Positions 56,561 through 64,000 of a stretch of DNA of 64,000 bases are shown here, one piece after another. Under the pieces are notes generated by a model that had not been told where the DNA came from, made no database searches, and worked only from the letters and a program-made list of their open reading frames with translations. Each line of letters starts with the position of its first letter. Within the stretch, counting starts at the first letter, position 1. The translations under genes and the position numbers were made by a program. The stretch spans positions 35,676,890 to 35,740,889 of the forward strand of contig NC_088868.1 in the NCBI RefSeq assembly GCF_032884065.1. The letters are read 5' to 3'. Origin of the DNA: Artemia franciscana. Lineage: Eukaryota; Arthropoda; Branchiopoda; Anostraca; Artemiidae.

Positions 56561-56969
56561 TTACCAATGGCATTTGCTTTGGCTGTCCGTATTATTTTTG
56601 TCCCAATTGACGGTCCAGGCCACATCTTGTTACGTTTGATAGTTCAGGTAATGGTTCCAAAGAATAAGCATTTATAGTAAGTGCAACTGTCGTTTTTTAT
56701 GCCTTCCAACAGACATTACGTTATATAAATAATTGTTGCGTTGAAAACTCAAAAATCTTATTCGTGCTCTGCATGGCATCATAATATTAAAATGTTTACA
56801 TGATGGCATAAGAAGTGCTAATAGGATGTGCTAACATTGTGCATGACGTCATTTCCAAAAACCAAAATTAACGATATTTATCAGACTTCTGACCTATCTA
56901 GATTGTAACAAAAAGATTCAATCGGGCCCAGAACCTGTTTGATCTAGGCCTGCCTGAAAAATCAGGACA
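56561..56969. other. Unassigned sequence
   Basis: No gene recognised. A short coding trace (AKANAIGKLSEAVKIQK on -) continues the fragment at 56244-56560 up to about 56620. Confidence 0.4.
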
Positions 56970-57827
56970 AAAAAGTTAAACTTTAGCGTAAAGAGCAGGG
57001 TTTGAGGAAGGGGCCTTTTTTGTACACAAGGAAATCTGTTCGTTTTAAGTTTTAATGTTGCTCTTTATTTTCACTTGAAAGAACATGTTTTTTATTTGTT
57101 TTATATTTAATTTCTCATCTTTTTTCAAATTATGCCAGGATATCCTCCCCCTATCAAATGTAACATTCCTCCTTGAAAATTTCCATGGAGACTTTCCTTT
57201 CCACGGATAATTCTCGTGTGTAAAATCCCCCTCTCCCCGTACAAAAATATCCTGAAAATATTTGGCATGTTTCCCAATAACAAATTCTATATGTGAACAG
57301 TACGGGCATTTTGTATGACTAACAGTCCTTTACCCTGGGACTATGGAAGGCCATGTCACCACCAAAAGTATTGTTATTGGATGTTTCAACTATGCTGAAT
57401 CATATGGATATTTTAGGCATGGGAAGGGGACTTACTGCCCTCCAATTTTTTAGTAACTTAAAAAGGGCACTAGAACTTTTGATTTCCTAAGCTATCTTTT
57501 AATTTTCTAGGACTGCTGGTTCGATGTGATTACCCCTGGAAAAAAAAAAATATTGATCTTTCTTTTACCAAAATATAAAAAATTTCCACATTTTCGTAGA
57601 TGGGAAAACAGAATTGTTTTCTGATATGCTGAATCTAATGTTGCGATTTCAACAGAATTGCATGAATTTTGGGGGCCTTTCTTTTAATTGGTATCACTAA
57701 ACTTAGTGAATTTTAGATATTTGGAATCACCATAAAAATCCAATTCTTTTAAAATTCAACTGTATAGAGTTTTGGTTACCATTGGGCTATGTCGCTCCTT
57801 ACTTTCAGTTTGTAACTATAATTGTTT
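56970..57827 (-). repeat. R1 relic, copy O (reversed, diverged)
   Basis: One hairpin arm (TTTAGCGTAAAGAGCAGGGT) is at 56980, followed by a shortened reversed body and the left end near 57827 (AACAATTATAGTTAC..AAGTAAGGAGCGAC on -). The partner hairpin arm is missing. The divergence indicates an older copy. Confidence 0.65.
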
Positions 57828-57854
57828 TATTTGGATCAGTTTTGATAATATGTG

Positions 57855-58558
57855 GCCCAGGCACGTACGCAGGAATTTTTTTCGGGGGGGGGGGCCAAAA
57901 CCTTCGAAACAGCAGATATAAAGTAGCACTTTTTTTAATTTTGTAACTAAATAAATGCAAAAAGCACTTATAACGGAAAATACAGATTAATTTTAATCTG
58001 TAGTATTGTAGAGGATGGGGGGGGGAAGAAGACTGAAGCCTCAAAAGTACGTTTTAGGCTCAGGTTATGTTCGTAGCGATTTAGAACCAGTGATTAATCT
58101 ATTATATCCCACTGAAAGGGAAATTTTAGGGTTAACAGTGCAATATGGGTGCTGTGGAGGGTAGTTCTTCTATTGCGAAAACGTTGATTTTAATGAAAAA
58201 TGATAGTTCCAAAATTGATCCATTAAAAGCTGTACTTTATCCTGAAAAGAGGGGACAAACGCCCTAATGTCAAGGATAATTCTATTTTGCTGTGGAAAAC
58301 AAACTCTCTTTACAAAAAAAAAAAAATAACAGTATAATCGCTAATAACTTCAAAGAGGGTAAAAAGTTAGACAGAAAATGGGTTTATAATTGGGCAGTGA
58401 CTTGACCGGATAATTGCATGCTGTAAAATCCCAAAAAAAGGCTTCACACATGCATCTAGATTCTTAATAAATGTCCTACTTTTGCCAGAAACCATGAGGA
58501 AATTAAACATTTCACAAAATTTCGGGGGGGGGCCTGAAGCCCCCCCCCTGCGTACGTG
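57855..58558. mobile_element. Non-autonomous DNA transposon with GCACGTACGCAGG ends
   Basis: The left end GCACGTACGCAGG at 57860 region and the right end CCTGCGTACGTGC (58546-58558) are perfect inverted repeats. Inside each comes a G/C-run (57883-57894 and 58525-58548). CAG flanks both ends and may be a 3-bp duplication or part of the repeat. No transposase is present; the interior has no open frame of note. A related single end may lie at 61411 (GGCACGTATATACGTAC). Confidence 0.75.
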
Positions 58559-58948
58559 CCAGCTATGAGGCAACTAGGACCTGTTGCAACTTGTCTCTAT
58601 CCTCGCCTGGCACTTGAAGACGATTACATTCAAAAGAAATCTTGCAATGATCTGGTGGTGGCAGAGCAGCTTAGACCTTATTTTGGTGCTACGGGACCCA
58701 GAAATTGGACCCGAATTTAGCAATAACATCAAAGTCCAACACAAGGACCTTATCAGTCAAGAAGCTTCGTTAATCTGATAAGATAAAAATCTTTAAAATG
58801 TCAAAAAATTTATACCAAGTTAGTGCGTTTACTTTTACTCTGCATTTACGTGGATTAAATACCGGAATACAGTGAATTCAACCATTTGATGTTTTACTAT
58901 TTGATAGTAATAATTTATCTGTCAAGCAATAAGGTAGGTCCTGGAACT
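58559..58948. other. Unassigned sequence
   Basis: A 64-codon frame at 58584-58778 has no recognised domain. Nothing else found. Confidence 0.4.
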
Positions 58949-59957
58949 GTACAGACGTTTTCAGGGGGATTTTTTGGTTGGGGGGGGGGGGGTTCAGAAG
59001 AGGAGGATATTTCGGGGGAACTTTTCTTGGAGGAATTTATCATGGGGGAAGAAAATGTCCATGAAGGGAGCGCAGGATTTTCTAGCATTATTTAAAAAAA
59101 AAACAATGAAAAATAAATATGAAAAAGTTTTTTCAATTGAAAGTAAGGAGCAGAATTAAAACTTAGAACGAACAGAAATTATTACGCATTTGATGGGCTC
59201 ACCTCCTCCTAATACCCCTCTCTTTATGCTAAATTATTTTTAGTAATTTCAACTATTTATTCTACGGCTTTTGTGATTCAGGGGTCATTCTTAACGAATT
59301 GGGACAAAATTTAAGATTTAGTGTAAAGAGCGAGGTACTGACGAGGGGGTGAACCCCCTCATATACGTAATAAAAACATGAGAATACAGAAATTCTTTAC
59401 GTAAGCTAATTTATAAGTTACGTATATCTTTTACTAATAAAAACATTCGTAAAAAATTAAAAGTTCTAGTTGCCTTTCTAAGTAACCAAAAACCCGGAGG
59501 GCAACTAGGCCTCCTCCCCCACTCCTTTTTTTCTCAAAATCATTCGATTAAAACTATGAGAAAGCCATTTAGCCAAAAAAAAAAATATGCAAATTTTGTT
59601 TTAATTATTCATCTGCGGAGAGCCAAAATCAAAACATGCATTGATTCAAAAACGTCCAGAAATTAAATAAAAAACAAGTTTTTTTTAACGGAAAGCAAGG
59701 AGCGACATTAAAACTAAAAACGAACAGAAATTACTTCGTATGTGAAAGGGGTTGCTTCTCATCAACGCCCCGCTCTTTACGCTAAAGTTTTTTACTGTTT
59801 TAAAAAGTAGAGTTAAGAGAAAGACTCAGACTTTAACGTAAAGAGCGGGGCGTTGATGAGGAAGCAACCCTTTTCACATACGAAGTAATTTCTGTTCGTT
59901 TTAAGTTTTAATGTCGCTCCTTACTTTCCGTTAAAAAAACTTGTTTTATTTATTTAA
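58949..59957 (+). repeat. R1 fold-back repeat, copy P (5'-truncated)
   Basis: It starts within the body at GTACAGACGTTTTCAGGG and runs to TTTATTTAA. The terminal hairpin at about 59690-59945 has well-matched arms, both with the GTTGCTTCTCATCAACG-type variant and its complement. A short frame over its start is repeat-derived. Confidence 0.8.
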
Positions 59958-60379
59958 TCTCTGATAAGCGCGATGGTACTCTTACTTTATGGGGAACACT
60001 CACTAGGAGCTGGGATAGCAGCCCATGGTTGTGCTGACCTTTGCAAAATTTCTAGATACCAAATAAGTGTTATTTTGTAGTCAGCATTCACTAACCTTAA
60101 GGATGCAATTGGTGAACAGCACTTAATCCACTCTTCTACTGACACGAGGCAGTTGAATCTTGTCAACCAGAACAGCCTAGGTTCCACTCACTTCCGAATA
60201 ATTAAAGCTTTCTGTTCATTCGCGTGCTCTGGGGTTTTCGAATTTGTCTGGCCAATTTAAAAACAAAATATACAACTCCATGATGATTGCATGCGCTAGG
60301 AGCTTTTCACTTCACAACTTTGCAGCGTGTATAACAAAGCGAATGTATAACAAATTGGAATCTCCAGCACCGAACTGAC
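59958..60379. other. Unassigned sequence
   Basis: No gene or repeat recognised. A 66-codon minus frame has no family resemblance. Confidence 0.4.
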
Positions 60380-60520
60380 ACTCTGCTATCATGACTCTGC
60401 TATCATGGTCTGCTATCATGACTCTGCTATCATGCTATCACCCCCGAAACTCTGCTATCATGCTATCACCCCCGAAACTCTGCTATCATGCTATCACCCC
60501 CGAAACTCTGCTATCATGTA
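60380..60520 (+). repeat. Minisatellite of CTCTGCTATCATG units
   Basis: First a 17-18-base unit (CTCTGCTATCATGA) appears about four times. A 28-base unit follows (ACTCTGCTATCATGCTATCA plus CCCCCGAA), about three copies at 60424-60507. Units are identical where they overlap. Confidence 0.9.
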
Positions 60521-61534
60521 TCATCAGTTGAATGATCTACTTCTATGTATTTCATAAGACTAAGGCTTTATAGACCTCAACCGAAAACTCTAAAAGAACT
60601 GGTCCTTGCTCTAGCTCCTCTTGGTGATACCTAACTGCAACAGTATCTTTGTGACAAGCTTACCATAGGCACGTATTTCACAAAGCTAGACTTGGGGAGT
60701 CATTTTTCTACCAACTCTTCTACTCTACCTGGTAAGTTATTTAAAAAAATAGTAGAATTTGGTACTCGGACCAGAGCAATTCGAATCGATATCCTGCAAG
60801 CTTTTACGAAAGGCGGTATATACCTGACAGATCTTGCAGGCACCCATATTAGCAAGCTCCTTGTTGCTATGTATAGACATAGACATGCCCCAATAAAATT
60901 CAAGAGCCTAAACTAGAAAGAAAATGTATGGAAAAACCGTCTACTCATAGCCTTGCTCACCTCCAGGAGATCAATCTTTAAAATGAAGCAAAAAATGGCA
61001 TCTTAGGGCCCAAGTTCAATTTAGAGGACTAACAGAGACCATGATTTGACCTTATGGATTTTCAGACACTTGAGTGACTTTCCGGTACTCAGGTCGTGAT
61101 GAAACAATTTTCCCAACATATACACTTAATAGTGACATCTCGTCGTTCAAGAGATTTTTCATGAGGGGATTTTTGTGGACTTAGATTCAACTTTTTTGCT
61201 TTTACTCAATATAGAGATGTCACAAATCAGAGAAATTTTGAAAAGTAACACTGGATATCGGGGCTATGGAATTAGTAAATTAATAAGAAGGGCCGCTTAT
61301 TAATGACTTCTACTCTCATTCTTGACTTTGTTTGTGAATTTTCGACAACTAACTAGAAATCCTTATTTTTTATTTTATACCGGGTATTTATACATACTAG
61401 GGTTTCACCAAGGCACGTATATACGTACCCAGAAATCTTCTCCCCAATTTCCTAAGAAAATTTTTAATTAGATCAACCCCTCCCCCTCCCATAAAATGTA
61501 TTCATGTTTGCCTGCTTGTCTTGTCTTCCGGAGT
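60521..61534. other. Unassigned sequence
   Basis: A 74-codon frame (60692-60916) and a short polymerase-like phrase before it (TYFTKLDLG) are too little to name an element. No gene found. At 61411 there is one end similar to the TIR element at 57855. Confidence 0.4.
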
Positions 61535-62150
61535 TAGTTTATTTCAACCCCGCTCCTTGGTAGTATTATTAGTAAAGACGGTGAGAACAGGAAAGATGTT
61601 AAAAGTAGAATAGCCAAGATTCGGGGTGTTTTTTTTCAGTTGAAAAAAGATTACAAGAATAAGTAAATAAGTCTTCAAACCAAAATTAGAATATTGGAAG
61701 CTACAGTGATGACAGTGGTCAAATATTGATCTGAAGCATGGGCGCTTCGAAAAGTGAATAGAGATTTGCTAGATGTTTTCCAGAGAAATTGTCTACGGAT
61801 TGTTCTGGTTACCAGGCTGACTAACCGTATTTCAAACAGTAGGCAGTAGGAAGAGTGTGGTTCACTCCTACTTTCTAGGGCTATAATGAGAGAAAGGTTG
61901 ACATGGTTAGTGCAAGTTTTGCGGATGAGGGATGACAGATTGTCGAAGATAATCCTTTTCTGCCAACCGCTAAAAGGAAAGCAGGTCGTCCACGGTTGGG
62001 GTGGGAGGATGTCATAGACAGATTTAAGAGAAATGGATTCTTCCTGGGAGGGTGTAAAGAGGTAGGCTTCAAACAGATTGAGATGGAGGAGGAGCGAGCA
62101 CAGCTGTTCTGGCCTCAGGCGGCTTGGCCTGCGGTGAGTTGTTAGTGGTA
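61535..62150 (+). mobile_element. LINE 3' coding end (RTE/L1-like)
   Basis: Coding traces match the C-terminal part after RT in this LINE type, in order: LGSIISKDG, DVKSRIAKIRGVFFQLKK, KIRILEATVMTVVKY, SEAWALRKVNRDLLDVFQRNCLRI (seen in pieces), ERLTWLVQVLRMRDDRL and finally GLRRLGL. At least three stops and one frame change near 61965 break it. RT itself is missing, so this is a 5'-truncated copy. Confidence 0.85.
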
Positions 62151-62290
62151 GCAGTAGCTTCAGGATCCTTCAGCGAAAAAGCTCCTTTAAAACTTCTTCG
62201 GTTACAATGTGGAAGATATATTACTGGAGTTCGTTAGCCAAAATATGAGACCGAATCGCTTGGTAAGGTAACTGCTTGTAAAAGACGAAA
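62151..62290. other. Possible LINE 3' UTR
   Basis: Short stretch between the LINE coding end and the next R1 relic. Nothing diagnostic. Confidence 0.3.
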
Positions 62291-62748
62291 TTATAAAATA
62301 AGCTTATTTTTTAATGAACGTAAATAGCGATATTAAAACTCGAAATGGATAGAAATTATTCTGTATATGAGGAGGATCCCCCCCCTGCCCATTCTATACG
62401 CTAAAGTTTTGTACTATGTCAGAAGTTCTTCTTATTCCAAATCGACTGCCCCTGCGTTTGAAGTCGTTCTCAAAGCATTGCGACAAAAAATCAGCTTTTG
62501 CTTTGTAATCTTTCAGATGGATAAAAGACTCGCCTTTTCGAAAATCAGGTAAATCTGCTCAGCCCCACTTCCAGAGGGTAAATTTAAACATGCTGAATAT
62601 TTTGTATTCGAATAACTGTAAAAAATGTCTTTTTAATTTATATTTTGTTATTAAAACTTCTTTTAAATGTTAATATTAGAAAGTCACTCCTTACTTGCTG
62701 CTTGTTACCACGAACTGCTTGATTACAGTTTTGCCACGAACTGTTTGA
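62291..62748. repeat. R1 relic, copy Q (ends only, diverged)
   Basis: A diverged hairpin-arm start (GTAAATAGCGATATTAAAAC) lies at 62320. Reversed left-end sequence is at about 62680-62748 (ACTCCTTACTTGCTGCTTGTTACCACGAACTG), with a second, partly repeated CCACGAACTGTTTG. The body between is mostly lost or unrecognisable. Confidence 0.5.
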
Positions 62749-62779
62749 AAATAAATGGTAGATATCCACTGTAAAGACG

Positions 62780-62860
62780 TGTGGATGGATCTTTGCTTAG
62801 AGGCACGTTGCTCAGGGTTCGATCCTAGCTGTCGTATAGCCGACACAGTGATCTTTGTGT
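62780..62860 (+). repeat. tRNA-like segment, possibly a SINE head
   Basis: GGTTCGATCCTAG is a good box B, about 35 bases after a weak box A-like TGGATCTTTGCTTAGAGG. It does not fold as a tRNA. Likely a SINE relic, if anything. Confidence 0.25.
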
Positions 62861-62879
62861 CCGGGAAGTGTCTTTAATA

Positions 62880-64000
62880 GATGAATGGATAAAAAAATAT
62901 CCAGTGTGTTTACTTCTATGCATTTTGGATTCTAAATTATTCACTTTATTATAGCTGCAATCAGAGCCAATTTGAACAGTGAGCCACAATAGCCATATAA
63001 TAAGAAATAGATATTATGATGCAGCAAAAACTTCTTTTCTTCAAAAAAGCACAGTACCAGAGAAAAGCAATGCCATAGTGGGTATATTTTTTACAGATGT
63101 GATTTCAGATGCAAAAGCTTGTGAGTTAATTGGCCTATTGCTAAGACTATTTAACGAGCAAAATAACAATTGCTTCTGTGAGACAAAATTGACCTAAAAT
63201 TTAAAATAAAGAAGATGAAATTTTCAGTCGTTCGCTGTGGGATGCGAAAATTTCAGAGTGAGAATTTAAACAAGCTTGCTCTAAAAATGTACGCGGCGAT
63301 ATTTGTAATCAGTGATTTCACCCACTATCAACAGCAACATGAAAACAAAATAGCAATGACATCATTACAATCTTTGTCGCTCCTAGTAAAACTACTAAAA
63401 GAATCTCTTCTGTTTCTGCATGGTCGCACACACGGTCTTTCCTAGGGTTGGTGGCACCCGTGGCAAAATTAATTACGACACCACTTCTGAATCAAATATA
63501 AACAAAAACGCCTCATCCCCATCCGTGGCATTCCTAGCTACGACACCGGGGCAAATTTCCACAGTCACCCCTCGCCCCTTCCTCCAACTTCAAACGTTCC
63601 TGGTCGCACACAGGAGCAAAGACTACGAACAGGTTTTTGAGAGGGGAGAGGTTGAGCACGGAATAGTAGGATTGCATAATGTTAGAAGATCAATCCCTCC
63701 GTCTCTCATCTCCTCCCTTACTTAGACCTCAACTTGTACACCAATGAAACCTAATATTACGTACCCTACAGATAGCTTCATAATCTGAAACGACTTAGAA
63801 ATTCAATACACGTTATATGGATTGATATTACTTAGAACCTTGGATTTTATTAATCAAATACAAAAACAACCACAAAAAAACCATATAAATTGGAATTCAA
63901 ACCATGCATCATCAGCAAATCACTGCTCCTCATGAAACCCTAGAAAAGAAAGGAATAATAAGCTATCTGAAGCAAGTTTACAGTCTTAAATGGACAGGAC
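62880..64000. other. Unassigned right end of the window
   Basis: Open frames of 72, 76 and 101 codons on + (62979-63725) follow one another, but they show no domain and no convincing splice links. CATGGTCGCACACA-like phrases at 63420 and 63600 are a short direct repeat. I see no gene that can be supported. Confidence 0.35.

Noticed and set aside
60600-60916. Weak retroelement polymerase resemblance (TYFTKLDL)
   Set aside because: Only one short phrase, and no neighbouring motifs, so no element is named.
62979-63725. Three successive + frames as exons of a gene
   Set aside because: No consistent splice sites or phases and no domain; codon use looks random.

Overview
The window is animal nuclear DNA: AT-rich, with spliced genes showing GT..AG introns and AATAAA signals, long poly-T and (AT)n tracts, and several kinds of eukaryotic mobile DNA (LINEs, a tRNA-derived SINE, piggyBac, Polinton remains). 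No bacterial operons, ribosome binding sites or CRISPR arrays are present. An arthropod is the best fit. A brine shrimp (Artemia) or other crustacean is my guess from memory of the repeat style, not something proved here.

Two host-type genes can be read. The first, on + at 13880-17027, has three coding exons with matching phases. It would give a 322-residue protein that looks like a nuclear single-strand-binding protein with two OB-like domains. The second, on - at 37913-32887, is the 3' part of a TALE-class homeobox gene. One exon carries helices 1-2 with the PYP loop; after a 4.2-kb intron a second exon carries the recognition helix and a low-complexity tail. Its recognition helix keeps WF but lacks the normally invariant Asn51 and Arg53. 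A cysteine-rich ORF (1788-2168, -) is a weaker candidate.

Most of the rest is repeats. The dominant family, called R1 here, is about 1.7 kb. It starts with a short palindrome (CAGTTCG..CGAACTG) and ends in a giant hairpin with arms of about 120 bp. At least a dozen full or partial copies lie between 2.6 and 62.7 kb. R1 has no coding capacity that I can see, and its insertions leave no target duplication longer than one T. A family R2 has one copy near each end of the window (about 4.37 and 54.5 kb). A family R3, ending in TATGGCACTTG-type sequence, is at 10.35-11.61 kb and in a tandem array at 18.89-20.57 kb. The two R3 blocks sit exactly where one R1 copy is split into complementary halves (9084-10348 and 20571-20912). 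The 10.2 kb between them, including the OB-fold gene, may therefore have entered as one unit.

Layout: 0.1-4.4 kb, Polinton scraps and an R1 copy; 4.4-9.1 kb, R2 and R1; 9.1-20.9 kb, the split R1 with R3 blocks and the OB-fold gene; 21-32.4 kb, tRNA-like tandem, a perfect 69-bp minisatellite, and nested R1 copies with a SINE; 32.9-37.9 kb, the homeobox gene with LINE fragments and a 238-bp tandem repeat in its intron; 38.1-39.2 kb, a very old roughly 33-bp tandem repeat; 41.9-48.5 kb, a broken Polinton carrying a piggyBac element with readable ends; 49.8-52.6 kb, a tandem duplication split by an R1 copy; 54-64 kb, (AT)n, R2, R1, a TIR element, a LINE 3' end and unassigned sequence.
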